Shown here: positions 22,762 to 31,881 of the stretch, one piece after another
How the letters are laid out: each line of letters begins with the position of its first letter
Position numbering within the stretch: position 1 is the stretch's first letter
Origin: an uncultured Collinsella sp.
GTDB lineage: Bacteria; Actinomycetota; Coriobacteriia; Coriobacteriales; Coriobacteriaceae
Direction: 5' to 3'
Assembly: GCA_902490405.1 (NCBI GenBank)
Contig: CABUDS010000003.1
Location: 44,206 to 108,205, forward strand
Length of the DNA stretch: 64,000 nt
Notes under the pieces: model-generated
What the model was told of the DNA's origin: nothing
Databases searched by the model: none
The model's input: the letters and a program-made list of their open reading frames with translations, nothing else
Made by a program: the position numbers and the translations under genes

Positions 22762-24927
22762 CTATGCGTGGACGTATTCCGCAACTTGCGAATCGAGCCA
22801 TTCGATATCCTCGGCAAGATGCGCCACGCCCAGGTGGTGTCCACCCGGGCAGACCTCGTGCAGAAGGTTTTCGTCCTTGCCCAGCAGCGCGTAGGCGTCG
22901 CGAACGATATCGAGCTGCTCGTCTACGTTCGCAAGCCCGCGGGCGCCGTTGAGATGGTCTTTCTCGCAGCTCTGAACCAAGAGCGGCCGTGGCGCGACAA
23001 GCGATGCAATGTCGCCCATGTCGAGCAGACGCCAGAGTCCAGGCGTGTAATTGCAGCTGCAATTGCCGTTGAGGTGCAGTAGCGAATCATCAACGCCGTA
23101 CAGATAGCCCGAGACAAACGCCTTGCGCACGCGCGGGTCGAGCGCGGACAGGTACAACGTCATGTAACCGCCGCCCGAAAAACCAAAGCAGCCCAGGTCG
23201 TCCATGGCAATGTCACCGCGTGTCTCCAAGTAATCAATCAAGCGCATGTTGTCCCAGGCGTTGAGGCCCGCGACCGTAAGACCCAGCGGCTCGGCCATAC
23301 GTGCTTGATTCAGACACGTACCGCGCAGGTAGCTGTTCTCGTCGTCGCCCTGACCCTTCCAGTCACGACGGTATCCCCAACCACGCGCATCGGGGCAGAC
23401 GGTCACATAACCCATGCGCGCCAAACGCAGACCGTAGTCGTAATTGAACTTACGCACGGCATCGTCGACCGCCGGCACGCCCGCAACGCCGGCTATGCTT
23501 GCAGCACCCGCCCCCTGGTGACCATGCGGGCAGATATAGCAGCGCTTGAGTCCCCGCTCGTCAAGCTTGGGGCGGGACGGCTCCAACAGGTAAAACGGCA
23601 TCCACACATCGTGCTCAACCTGCAGCACCGCATGAGTACGCACGATGCTGCCGGCAACCCGCACGCGATTGAGCTCACGAATCTCAATCGGGGCGCGGTC
23701 CATAAGCGAAAGACCCAAAATATCGTACAGACGAGTCCTGGTCGCAGCCTTCCATGCCTCAAAGTCTGTGGGAGTCTTGCCCGTAAATGCGGCCGAGCGC
23801 CCCTCGCGCTTCAGTCGGGCGCGCAGCGCAGGTTCGTCCTCGTAGTACGTCTCGATGTGCACGGTGCGGCCATTGGCAGATAGCCCGGCCGTCTCTACCG
23901 CATCACCGTCGCCGCCCTCGGGATCCCAACCATCCGTGCCGGCAAGCACTCGGTCACGCGCATAGCGTTCGGAATCCTGACCGGTCAGGCAATGCGCCCA
24001 CGGCACCCAAGCGGCAGTATCACCCGCCGGGCCAAACAGGGCACCGCCGGCATACAGGGTGCCGTCATGTGCCGCTGGCTTATTCCAATCCCACCAACCC
24101 TCGAGTGAAATATGGGGGCCCAGCCAGCATTCGAGCAAAACGGTCTGGGCCCACTCGCGCCATGGACGACCCAGATAGACCGATCCGGGGGCAATGCCCT
24201 CATCGGCTGTAAACGAACAGCCATGAAACACAAATCCGTACGGCTCGCCCTGGGGCGTGGAGGCTGCCGTTACATACCCGTTGACATCCATATCGCGGTT
24301 GAGCGAGCGAATCTCACACCCCTCAAAGTAGGCACGCGCGCCGCCAAAGATAAAGTCGACATCGCCCTCGATCCGGCAACGTCGAAAATACTGCCGCCCC
24401 ACGCGGCGCGGGGCGAACTGCTTGGGGCCTATAAAGCCGCCCGGCTTGGCCTCGCGCGGCGGCAGCGGCCCCAAAAAGAGCGTGTCCTGGTGTCCCTTAA
24501 TGCAGCAGGCATCGACAACCAGGCGGTCACCATCGGCATACAGGGCAATCGCCTGGCCGACCTCGCGCCCATCACCGGCGTTGTTTTCGATTGTTAGACC
24601 CGCAAGCGTCACGTCGTCGGCATCGACCAGCACCGTGTACGTACGGAAGGTGCCGAGTCTTCCATCCTGGCCGCTACCATCTTCCGAAGGCATCTTGGCA
24701 CCCAGGCCTCCCACGATACGCACGCTGTCGGCCGTCTCGCCCTCGAGCGTCACATGCGGACGACGAATTTCGACCTGCTCGCGATACTCGCCCGGCGCCA
24801 CCAGCACACGCACCGGCACGGTCGTATCGGACACGCACCGCTCCGCCGCCTCGAGCGCCGCCGAAATGCTGCGATACGCGCCTTCGCGTTCGAGCGATAC
24901 CTCAAAGAGCTGCTCTTTACCACTCAT
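22762..24927 (-). CDS. Bifunctional protein: CE8 pectinesterase fused to alpha/beta-hydrolase esterase
   Basis: A 721-residue two-domain protein. Residues 1 to about 330 form a CE8 pectin methylesterase beta-helix with all key residues: Asp148 (GHQDTLF), Asp191 (GDVDFIFG) and Arg254 (LGRPW). Residues about 352-721 form an alpha/beta hydrolase with nucleophile Ser584 (GFSGGG), an Asp in SCEKDHLNG and a His in PGGHHLG, resembling acetyl-ester hydrolases. There is no signal peptide, while typical CE8 enzymes are secreted. It would strip methyl and probably acetyl esters from oligogalacturonides inside the cell before GH28 and GH105 act. The ATG at 24927 has only a weak AGAAAG upstream. It lies between GH28 and the SGNH gene on the same strand. 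Confidence 0.9.
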   Translation of the reverse strand: MSGKEQLFEVSLEREGAYRSISAALEAAERCVSDTTVPVRVLVAPGEYREQVEIRRPHVTLEGETADSVRIVGGLGAKMPSEDGSGQDGRLGTFRTYTVLVDADDVTLAGLTIENNAGDGREVGQAIALYADGDRLVVDACCIKGHQDTLFLGPLPPREAKPGGFIGPKQFAPRRVGRQYFRRCRIEGDVDFIFGGARAYFEGCEIRSLNRDMDVNGYVTAASTPQGEPYGFVFHGCSFTADEGIAPGSVYLGRPWREWAQTVLLECWLGPHISLEGWWDWNKPAAHDGTLYAGGALFGPAGDTAAWVPWAHCLTGQDSERYARDRVLAGTDGWDPEGGDGDAVETAGLSANGRTVHIETYYEDEPALRARLKREGRSAAFTGKTPTDFEAWKAATRTRLYDILGLSLMDRAPIEIRELNRVRVAGSIVRTHAVLQVEHDVWMPFYLLEPSRPKLDERGLKRCYICPHGHQGAGAASIAGVAGVPAVDDAVRKFNYDYGLRLARMGYVTVCPDARGWGYRRDWKGQGDDENSYLRGTCLNQARMAEPLGLTVAGLNAWDNMRLIDYLETRGDIAMDDLGCFGFSGGGYMTLYLSALDPRVRKAFVSGYLYGVDDSLLHLNGNCSCNYTPGLWRLLDMGDIASLVAPRPLLVQSCEKDHLNGARGLANVDEQLDIVRDAYALLGKDENLLHEVCPGGHHLGVAHLAEDIEWLDSQVAEYVHA

Positions 24928-24985
24928 CTGTCATTACGCTTTCTGTCACAGAACACCCACCATGCAATGCCGGCACCTATAGATT

Positions 24986-25021
24986 GCGTGCGACAGCCGG
25001 GCAGACCCGACCGTCGCACGC
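24986..25021 (-). other. Intercistronic hairpin between GH28 and the pectinesterase fusion
   Basis: GCGTGCGAC/GTCGCACGC, 9 bp perfect, 18-base loop, no T-run. It may be a processing or stability element in the operon RNA. Confidence 0.45.
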
Positions 25022-25058
25022 CTCAACATGCCGTATTCACTTGTGCAGGAGCACTACC

Positions 25059-26654
25059 CTACGCGCGGATAACCTTGTCGACGTTTTGCAGCTGCAGCTC
25101 GTCGCCATCCTGACCCTCGATGCGCACGTTCTGCAGGTCGAGGACTTTCACGTTCTGCGCGATGATGCCCTGGCGCACCATGGGCTCCACGCCGCAGGCC
25201 ATGGCCGGCACAAAGGGCTCGGCATCGGCGGCAAAGGTCACATGGACATCCTGGAACGTCAGGCGCGTCACCTTGCTCTCGGGAAGGCCCGTGATATAGG
25301 CCGCGGCCGCATGGCAGTTGGTGGCCTCGATATCGCAAAACGTCGTGGCGCCAAAGCCGGGCGTACGGTCGTCGACGGGCAGCGCCTCGCGAGACTGCAC
25401 GTAGTCGGTCTTGCCGTCCTTGTCGCAGAAGTAGAACGAGTTGACCACGAAGGGCGTGAGCACCTTATCCATGCGAATGTGCTCGAAGGTGATGCCCTCG
25501 TTGACGGCGTCCTTGCCGCGTCCGCGGCGTGTCTTGACGCGCAGGCCGCGGTCGGTGCGCTCAAAGAGGCACTTGCTCACGGTGAGGTCCTTGATGCCGC
25601 CGGCGGCCTCGGATCCCAGCACCACGGCGCCGTGGCCGTCGTGCATGTAGCAGTGCGAGATCAGCACGTCGTGCGTGGCGGGACGGAGCTCGGGTTCAAT
25701 GCCCAGTTTGCCGCTCTTGATGGCGATGCAGTCGTCGCCCACCGAGAACTGACAGCCAAGGATGCGGACAAAACCGCAGCTCTCGGGATCGAAACCGTCG
25801 GTGTTGTGGGAGTTCTTGGGACCCTCGATGGACAGGCACAGGGCATCGACGTGCTCGCACAGAATGGGATGGATATTCCACGCCGGGCTGTTGCGCACGG
25901 TAAAGCCGGCAAGACTCACGTTTTCGCACTCGGACAGGAAGATCATGCGCGGGCGGGCGATCTCGCGGCCCTCCTCGGGACGGAAGATGTTCTTAAAGTC
26001 CTTGTTCCACCAGTTGTCCTCGGCAAAATCGGTCTGGCCGTCGATGGCGCCGCGGCCATAGATGCACACGTCGTGCACGCTCAGGCCCGTAAAGGTCGAA
26101 CAGTAGGTCGAGAAGCTCTCGCCCTCCCAACGGCCCAGGGGCAGCATATCGGTGCCGGCGTACCCAGCCCCCTCGTCACCCGTGACCGTGCCCGGAATGT
26201 AGGCAAGCGCGGCGCGGTCGTGGCGGGCCAGCAGCACCGCGCCCTCGGCAAGCTCGATGTTGATATTGCTCTTAAGGAAGAGGGACTTGATGCGGTAGTT
26301 GCCGGCGGGGATCAGCACGCGCCCGCCCTTGGGGCAGGCCATGATGGCAGCCTGAATGTTGGTGGTGTCATCGTGCTCGGTATCGCCCTTGGCTCCGCAG
26401 TCGCGAACGTTGATGGTAAAGGGCTCCGCCGGCGTGGTGACGCCTACGCTCAACTCGCGCTCGCCGCAGACAAAGCGGATCAGGTTGCGCTTGCCGGGAG
26501 TCAGGCCATCGACATAGGTCTCGACCGTATTCGTGGTACCGGCGGGCTCATCGTTGACAAAGATCTCCCACGTATCGGCACAGGTAAAGTAGCCGCCATC
26601 GTCGAGCTCGATAACGGCCGCGCGGGCATTGCGCCAGATAACGTTCGTCTCCAT
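25059..26654 (-). CDS. Glycoside hydrolase family 28 polygalacturonase, intracellular type
   Basis: A 531-residue protein that hydrolyses alpha-1,4-galacturonan, here probably as an exo-enzyme freeing galacturonate from short oligomers. Residues 1-85 form a fibronectin-III-like lead domain, as in other exo-polygalacturonases. The parallel beta-helix then shows the full GH28 set: NTDGFDP, GDDCIAIKSG, GHG and the RGLRVKT substrate-binding motif. No signal peptide. GGGAGAG precedes the ATG at 26654. It lies after the GPH transporter gene on the same strand, behind that gene's terminator; I see no clear promoter in the short gap. Confidence 0.94.
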   Translation of the reverse strand: METNVIWRNARAAVIELDDGGYFTCADTWEIFVNDEPAGTTNTVETYVDGLTPGKRNLIRFVCGERELSVGVTTPAEPFTINVRDCGAKGDTEHDDTTNIQAAIMACPKGGRVLIPAGNYRIKSLFLKSNINIELAEGAVLLARHDRAALAYIPGTVTGDEGAGYAGTDMLPLGRWEGESFSTYCSTFTGLSVHDVCIYGRGAIDGQTDFAEDNWWNKDFKNIFRPEEGREIARPRMIFLSECENVSLAGFTVRNSPAWNIHPILCEHVDALCLSIEGPKNSHNTDGFDPESCGFVRILGCQFSVGDDCIAIKSGKLGIEPELRPATHDVLISHCYMHDGHGAVVLGSEAAGGIKDLTVSKCLFERTDRGLRVKTRRGRGKDAVNEGITFEHIRMDKVLTPFVVNSFYFCDKDGKTDYVQSREALPVDDRTPGFGATTFCDIEATNCHAAAAYITGLPESKVTRLTFQDVHVTFAADAEPFVPAMACGVEPMVRQGIIAQNVKVLDLQNVRIEGQDGDELQLQNVDKVIRA

Positions 26655-26705
26655 GGGTCTCTCCCTCAAATGTAATCAGAAGTTCATACTAGTCGTTTTT
26701 AAAAA

Positions 26706-26745
26706 AGGGCCGTACCCGCCGGTGGATCTCCGGTGGCACGGCCCT
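26706..26745 (-). terminator. Terminator of the GPH transporter gene
   Basis: An 8-bp outer stem AGGGCCGT/ACGGCCCT plus inner GC pairs, followed on the minus strand by TTTTTTAAAAACG. Confidence 0.85.
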
Positions 26746-26768
26746 GTGGTTTGGACGATGCGCCTGCC

Positions 26769-28328
26769 CTACTCGGCGGGAATTACGCTGCCGTCCTGGA
26801 AGCCAACATTGTTGTGGGCGAAGCAGTCCTCGTACTTAAAGCCGGAGAGCTCCTCGCAAAGCGCCTTGACCTCGGGCTTGACGTCGGCCATCTTGCCACC
26901 CTCCTTGACACGGTGGATCTCGTCGCAAAGGATGTCGCACTGCTCCTTGTCAATCTTGATGCCGCGGGCAAGGACGGCCGCGAGCAGGAAGAAGCCGGCG
27001 CAGCCGATGAGCATGTAGCCGCAGATGTACAGAGGCACGGTGGCGGGCTGGGTCACGGCATCGCTGTTGCCGGCGGTCTGAATGAAGCCGGAGGCAGCAA
27101 GGACGATAGCCCATACGTTGACGGCAACAGCCTGGGCGATCTGCTGACAGAGCTGCTGTGCGGAGCTGTAGATGCCCTCGCGACGACGCAGGGTGATGAG
27201 CTCATCGACATCGGGGATGTAGTTGAGCAGAACATCGGGCAGATATTGGAAGCCAACGTAGAAGAACTTCCAAATGGCGAAGATGATGGGGTAGGCAATC
27301 ATGGCGATGGCGACCGTGGAGGTGCCGTTAATCTGACCAAAGGCGAAGTAGTTGTAGGCGATGATGCACGCGGCGCAACCGACGTTGGCCAGGTACCAAG
27401 ACTTGTGGAAGCCCTTCTTGGCCATGAGGGCGACCCAGATAGCGGTGCAGACGATAGCGACGACCTTGCCGGGCATCTCCATCACAGACTCGTAGGACTT
27501 AGGAATCTGCAGGCAGTAGACGATGAAGAAGGACAGGCAGGCAGACCAGCAGGCAGCAGCGAGCTTCGTGGAGACCTGTGCATACAGGACCTTGCGGAAG
27601 GACTTGTTGCGGAAGGTAGAGATAACGTCGATGAAAAACTTCTTGATACCCTCGCCGACGCTCTCGATCTTCTCCTGAGCGACCTCCTCGGGGGTGTGCT
27701 CCCACGTGGACAGGTACACGCACAGCAGCGAGATTGCCATGACCGAAGCGTTGATCGTAGCGATGATGAAGTAGCTGAACGGGTTGGTCTCGCCGAAGGT
27801 GCCAAAGCCAAAGCCGACGAGTGCTGCCATCAGGAAGCCGGCGGCGTTACCAAAGAGGTGCTTGTAGCCGGTGAGGTACGTACGCTCCTTGAAGTCATCG
27901 GTCATCTCGATGGTAAGCGGCGACAGGTTGGCGGTGCAGAACGTGTACGCGACGTTGTAGATCAGGTACAACACAAAGTAGTACGGGAAACCAAACGGCG
28001 TAGCCACAAAGATGAGCGGCTCGGCGACCATCATCGGGATAGCCAGCAAGATCCAGAAACGGCGGCGGCCAAAGATGCGGCCGATCTTGGTAGCGTAGAA
28101 GTTATCGGCCACAAAGCCCATGAGCGGGCACAGAATGGCGTTGAGATAGATGGCGAACGAGCTGATCAGCGCAGCCTCGCCTGCGGACAGACCGCACTCC
28201 GTGGACAGGAACAGCACCATGTAGCTGTGCGTAAAGCTCAGGGCACCGGAGTTGAGCATGCCGCCCATACCAAAGCCCAAGCGCGTCCAAAATGTGATCT
28301 TGCGCTTTTTACCGATCTTGTTAGTCAT
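26769..28328 (-). CDS. GPH/MFS-type sugar transporter, probable oligogalacturonide or uronate uptake
   Basis: A 519-residue membrane protein with about twelve hydrophobic helices and the glycoside-pentoside-hexuronide family look: GFGMGGMLNSGALSFTHSYM in helix 1, then a GFVADNFYATKIGRIFGRRR loop after helix 2. A cytoplasmic tail of about 60 residues is hydrophilic. GAGGGAG precedes the ATG at 28328, 26 codons inside the open frame. Three operator copies lie upstream. The family uses sodium or proton symport. Since the pectin enzymes nearby lack signal peptides, this is the only visible entry route for their substrates in the window. The exact substrate length is unknown. Confidence 0.88.
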   Translation of the reverse strand: MTNKIGKKRKITFWTRLGFGMGGMLNSGALSFTHSYMVLFLSTECGLSAGEAALISSFAIYLNAILCPLMGFVADNFYATKIGRIFGRRRFWILLAIPMMVAEPLIFVATPFGFPYYFVLYLIYNVAYTFCTANLSPLTIEMTDDFKERTYLTGYKHLFGNAAGFLMAALVGFGFGTFGETNPFSYFIIATINASVMAISLLCVYLSTWEHTPEEVAQEKIESVGEGIKKFFIDVISTFRNKSFRKVLYAQVSTKLAAACWSACLSFFIVYCLQIPKSYESVMEMPGKVVAIVCTAIWVALMAKKGFHKSWYLANVGCAACIIAYNYFAFGQINGTSTVAIAMIAYPIIFAIWKFFYVGFQYLPDVLLNYIPDVDELITLRRREGIYSSAQQLCQQIAQAVAVNVWAIVLAASGFIQTAGNSDAVTQPATVPLYICGYMLIGCAGFFLLAAVLARGIKIDKEQCDILCDEIHRVKEGGKMADVKPEVKALCEELSGFKYEDCFAHNNVGFQDGSVIPAE

Positions 28329-28410
28329 CGAGCTCCCTCTCTTTTCTCGATTGTCTTGTAACAAGACATTGGAGTCCATACCGATGTCTGTCTGCATATC
28401 GCCCACTCGT

Positions 28411-28426
28411 AGGGTGAACGTTTAGC
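28411..28426. promoter_or_regulatory. Operator 1 of the GPH transporter gene
   Basis: AGGGTGAACGTTTAGC. It lies just after a CATAAT -10-like box on the minus strand (28429-28434). Confidence 0.6.
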
Positions 28427-28451
28427 TAGATTATGCGCGATTGCATATGAT

Positions 28452-28467
28452 AGGTGAACGTTCACTT
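28452..28467. promoter_or_regulatory. Operator 2 of the GPH transporter gene
   Basis: AGGTGAACGTTCACTT, nearly perfect. Its TTCACC half falls at the -35 position of the same promoter. Confidence 0.7.
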
Positions 28468-28479
28468 GTATATTATCCT

Positions 28480-28507
28480 TGAACGGTCGTTTTTTGCCGT
28501 TAAACGG
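28480..28507 (-). promoter_or_regulatory. Second conserved upstream element, CCGTT boxes
   Basis: A 28-bp block with TGAACGGTCG at one end and CCGTTAAACGG at the other. It matches 24 of 28 positions in a block at 33429-33456 upstream of uxaC. In both cases it lies beyond the operators from the gene. Confidence 0.55.
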
Positions 28508-28571
28508 ATATCTGACTTGAAAAAAATCACGATTACATGGGTATTGAGTGGGTTTAAATTTGAGGTCGATT

Positions 28572-28587
28572 AGGTGAACGTTTATTG
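28572..28587. promoter_or_regulatory. Operator 3, between the GPH transporter and uxaA units
   Basis: AGGTGAACGTTTATTG, one good half-site. It lies 55 bases beyond the uxaA terminator and 245 bases from the transporter start. Confidence 0.5.
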
Positions 28588-28641
28588 TTTTCGCCGCTCC
28601 CGTCCCCTCAGGAAGACACGCCCGAACAGACAGAACAAACA

Positions 28642-28677
28642 TGGCCCCGCCGGGAACACTCCCGACGGGGCCATGGT
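28642..28677 (-). terminator. Terminator of the uxaC-uxaB-uxaA operon
   Basis: A 16-bp GC-rich stem with one mismatch and a 4-base loop, followed on the minus strand by TTTGTTCTG. Confidence 0.8.
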
Positions 28678-28707
28678 CAATAGCGCCCTATGCGAACCCA
28701 TTTACCG

Positions 28708-30192
28708 CTACAGGCAGACGCCATCCTTCCAAATGCTGATCTCGTGGCAGCCGCGACGCTCGGCACTCGTAAGCTTGCCGCTCGCCGTGTCCAGCACCAT
28801 CTGATACAGGTCGTCGGCAGCCTCATCGAGCGTGCGCTCGCCCGTAGCCACCACGCCGGCGTTAAAGTCCATCCAGTTGGCCTTGTGGTCGCACAGACGC
28901 TGGTTGGTGAACACCTTGAGTGTAGGCGCCGGTGCGCCAAACGGCGTGCCGCGGCCGGTCGAGAACAGGATTACGTGGCAGCCGGCAGCCGTCAGGGCCG
29001 TGGTGGATACCATGTCGTTGCCCGGACCGCACAGCATGTTCAGGCCATGCTTGGTAGCCTGACCGGCATACGGCAGCACGTCGACGATGGGGGCAGATCC
29101 GCCCTTTTGCACGCAGCCGCAGCTCTTGTCCTCGAGCGTGGTAATGCCGCCGTCCTTGTTGCCGGGGCTCGGGTTCTCATAGACGACCTCGCCGTGGCTG
29201 ATAAAGTAGTCCTTAAAGCCGTTGAGCATGTCGGAGGCGGCATTGAAGACGTCCTGGCTCTCACAGCGATCGAGCAGAATGCTCTCCGCGCCAAACATCT
29301 CGGGAACCTCGGTGAGCACCGACGTGCCGCCGCGGGCGACAACCATATCGCTCACGCGACCGATCGTGGGGTTGGCGGTAATGCCCGAAAGACCGTCAGA
29401 GCCGCCGCACTTAAGGCCAATGACCAGCTCGGAGGCAGGAATGGGCTCACGCTTGGCCTGCTTGGCCAGGTCGGCAAGCTCGGACAGGATCTTGTGACCC
29501 TCGACCTGCTCGTCGGCTACATCCTGGCAGGCGAGGAATCGAACGCGCTCGCGATCAAAGTCACCGAGCTCGTCGAGTACCTGCTGGTGCGTGCAGTTTT
29601 CGCAACCGAGGGACAGGAACAGCACACCCGCAGCGTTTGCGTGACGCGAGAGCGCCACCAGCAGACGGCGCGTCTGGGCATGGTCGGCACCGGTCTGCGA
29701 GCAGCCAAAGGGATGCGGGAAGTAGTAAACGCCCTCCAGCGAGCCCTCGACCAGATCCTGAGCCTGCTCGCACATGGCACGTGCGACCTCGTTGACGCAG
29801 CCGACCGTGGGGATGATCCACAGCTCGTTGCGCGTGGCGGCGCGGCCATCGGCGCGACGGAAGCCCATAAAGGTCTCGGGCTCAACCGGCTCAACGACCG
29901 GATGCGTCGGGTTGTAAGCGTACTCGACCTCGCCCGAAAGGTTGGTCTTGACGTTATGCGTATGAAGCCACTGACCGGGCTGGATGTCGCCCGTCACGTG
30001 ACCGATAGGAAGACCGTACTTGACGACGTCCTCCCCCGCCGCAATGGCACGCACGGCCATCTTGTGGCCCTGCGGAATATCCTCCGCGGCAACGACCTCG
30101 CCCACCCCGGGAACCGCGACGGCGGTGCCCTTGGCAAGCGGCGACAGCGCGACGATCACGTTGTCGGCCGGATTGATCTGGATAGTATTCAT
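28708..30192 (-). CDS. uxaA: Altronate dehydratase
   Basis: Dehydrates D-altronate to KDG. It is 494 residues and holds both parts of the family in one chain: an N-terminal SAF domain (about 1-95, IPQGHKMAVRAI) and the large catalytic domain (GFRRADGRAATRNELWIIPTVGCVN ... shown in two parts, GCENCTHQQVL, LKCGGSDGLSGITANP). It is an iron-dependent lyase in characterised relatives. AGGA precedes the ATG. It is the third gene after uxaC and uxaB, with a hairpin in the 78-bp gap. Confidence 0.95.
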   Translation of the reverse strand: MNTIQINPADNVIVALSPLAKGTAVAVPGVGEVVAAEDIPQGHKMAVRAIAAGEDVVKYGLPIGHVTGDIQPGQWLHTHNVKTNLSGEVEYAYNPTHPVVEPVEPETFMGFRRADGRAATRNELWIIPTVGCVNEVARAMCEQAQDLVEGSLEGVYYFPHPFGCSQTGADHAQTRRLLVALSRHANAAGVLFLSLGCENCTHQQVLDELGDFDRERVRFLACQDVADEQVEGHKILSELADLAKQAKREPIPASELVIGLKCGGSDGLSGITANPTIGRVSDMVVARGGTSVLTEVPEMFGAESILLDRCESQDVFNAASDMLNGFKDYFISHGEVVYENPSPGNKDGGITTLEDKSCGCVQKGGSAPIVDVLPYAGQATKHGLNMLCGPGNDMVSTTALTAAGCHVILFSTGRGTPFGAPAPTLKVFTNQRLCDHKANWMDFNAGVVATGERTLDEAADDLYQMVLDTASGKLTSAERRGCHEISIWKDGVCL

Positions 30193-30234
30193 TACAAAGA
30201 GTCCTAACCCTACAGGTTGAGCAGAAGTCAGCGG

Positions 30235-30260
30235 GCGCCCGCCAGTTGCCCGGCGGGCGC
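30235..30260 (-). other. Intercistronic hairpin between uxaB and uxaA
   Basis: GCGCCCGCC/GGCGGGCGC, 9 bp perfect, 8-base loop, no T-run. It may tune uxaB versus uxaA levels. Confidence 0.45.
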
Positions 30261-30270
30261 ACAGAAGGAT

Positions 30271-31785
30271 TTAGGCCTGGGCGTTGGCAAATGCCTGCTT
30301 GGCGCCCTCGGCGCGCACAACGGCAAGCGCGTTGACGACAAACTCCTCAAGACCGGCAATCTGCGTAAGGTCCTCGCCCCACATCTGCTCATTGGTGAGC
30401 ACGTCGTGCACCAGCTCGGCATCGTCTGCGCCGGCGTGGGCAGCGTAGAAATCGAGCACGAAGCCATCGTCCTGCGCGGTGTACTCGGTACCGTCGGCGC
30501 GACGCAGGTGCAGGCCGTCATCCTCGCGAGCAACGAGCTCCTGCGTGTAGAAGGCAATGAGCGTGGCCAGGCTCGTGGCCAGGCACTTGGGCAGGTTGCC
30601 GGTCTCGGCAACGTAGTCCTTGAGCGTGGGCAGGTCGCGGGCGCGCCACTTAGCCGTGGAGTTGAGGCAGATGGAGAGCAGCGCGTGGTCGATAAACGGG
30701 TTATCGAAGCGGTTCTCAACGGCGGCGGCAAAGGCCTTGCAGTCCTCGACGTCCAGGTCGGCGGCAAGCGTCGGGATGACCTCGTCGTAGAGCATGGTGT
30801 TCATAAAGCCGCGAACGGTCTCGTCGTGCATGCAATCGCGCACGATATCAAAGCTGGCAACCCAGGAACCCGGGACAAAGGCGGTGTGGGCACCGTTGAG
30901 GATGCGGACTTTACGCTTCTTGTACGGGGTGACATCGTGGGTCACAAAGACGCCCGGCAGGCCGGCCTTCACAAAGGGAAGCTTCTCGGCAAGCGACTCG
31001 TCGCCCTGGATGCCCCACATCTGGAAGGGCTCGCGCACGGCCAGGAAGGGATCCTCGTAGCCCAAACGCTCGGCAACCGCCGCGGCCTCGGATGCGTCGC
31101 GGATGCGGCCCGGGACGATGGTGTCGACGAGCGTGGTGCAGACGGTGCAGTCGTTGGCCATCCACTGCGAGAACTCGTCCTCCCAGCCCCAGTCGCTCAC
31201 GTACTGGTTCATGATACGCAGCAGCTCCTCGCCATTGTGGTCGATGAGCTCGCAGGCGAGCACGATGACGCCCGGCTTGCCAGCAGCCCAGCGGGTGTGA
31301 AGGACCTGGACAAGCTTGGCGGGGAAGCTCGCGGGCGGCATGTCGTCGGCCTTGCAGGACGGATCGTAGGCAATACCGGCCTCGGTGGTGTTGGAAACGA
31401 TGATCTCCAGGTCGTCGGAGACAGCCACCTCCATGATGGCATGGTAATCCGGCTCGCGGTACGGATTGAGGCAGCGGCTGCAGGCGCTGATCACGCGGGA
31501 CTCGTCAACCGTGTTGCCGTTCTCCTTGCCGCGCACCAGCACGGTATACAGGTCGTCTTGGGCATTGATGCCGTCGGCAAAACCATAGGCGCCGCTGATG
31601 GGCTGTACCATGACAATCTTGCCGTTCCAGCCGGTTGCCTCGTTGGCCATGTCAAAGAAGCGGTCGACGAAGGCGCGCAGGAAATTGCCCTCGCCAAACT
31701 GCAGAACCTTCTCGGGCGCATCCTTGGGCAGCAGGTAGCCCTTGTAGCCGATCTTCTCGAGCGCATCGTAGCTGATGTTCTCCAT
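30271..31785 (-). CDS. uxaB: Tagaturonate reductase (altronate oxidoreductase)
   Basis: Reduces D-tagaturonate to D-altronate with NADH. It is 504 residues of the mannitol-dehydrogenase superfamily. The N-terminal nucleotide-binding region reads QFGEGNFLRAFVDRFFD, and the C-terminal catalytic domain has the KKRKVRILNGAHTAFVPGS motif with the catalytic Lys. AGGAGAG precedes the ATG. UxaB and the fructuronate reductase UxuB differ in length and in the KVRILNG region; this one fits UxaB, which also matches the polygalacturonate context. Confidence 0.94.
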   Translation of the reverse strand: MENISYDALEKIGYKGYLLPKDAPEKVLQFGEGNFLRAFVDRFFDMANEATGWNGKIVMVQPISGAYGFADGINAQDDLYTVLVRGKENGNTVDESRVISACSRCLNPYREPDYHAIMEVAVSDDLEIIVSNTTEAGIAYDPSCKADDMPPASFPAKLVQVLHTRWAAGKPGVIVLACELIDHNGEELLRIMNQYVSDWGWEDEFSQWMANDCTVCTTLVDTIVPGRIRDASEAAAVAERLGYEDPFLAVREPFQMWGIQGDESLAEKLPFVKAGLPGVFVTHDVTPYKKRKVRILNGAHTAFVPGSWVASFDIVRDCMHDETVRGFMNTMLYDEVIPTLAADLDVEDCKAFAAAVENRFDNPFIDHALLSICLNSTAKWRARDLPTLKDYVAETGNLPKCLATSLATLIAFYTQELVAREDDGLHLRRADGTEYTAQDDGFVLDFYAAHAGADDAELVHDVLTNEQMWGEDLTQIAGLEEFVVNALAVVRAEGAKQAFANAQA

Positions 31786-31881
31786 CTATGTCTCTCCTTA
31801 GATAGCTGTTAGCGTGCAGGCAAAACGGGGGCGCCGCGTGTGGCAACGGCGCTCCCAAGTTCGACGTGATTCGATGCGGGC

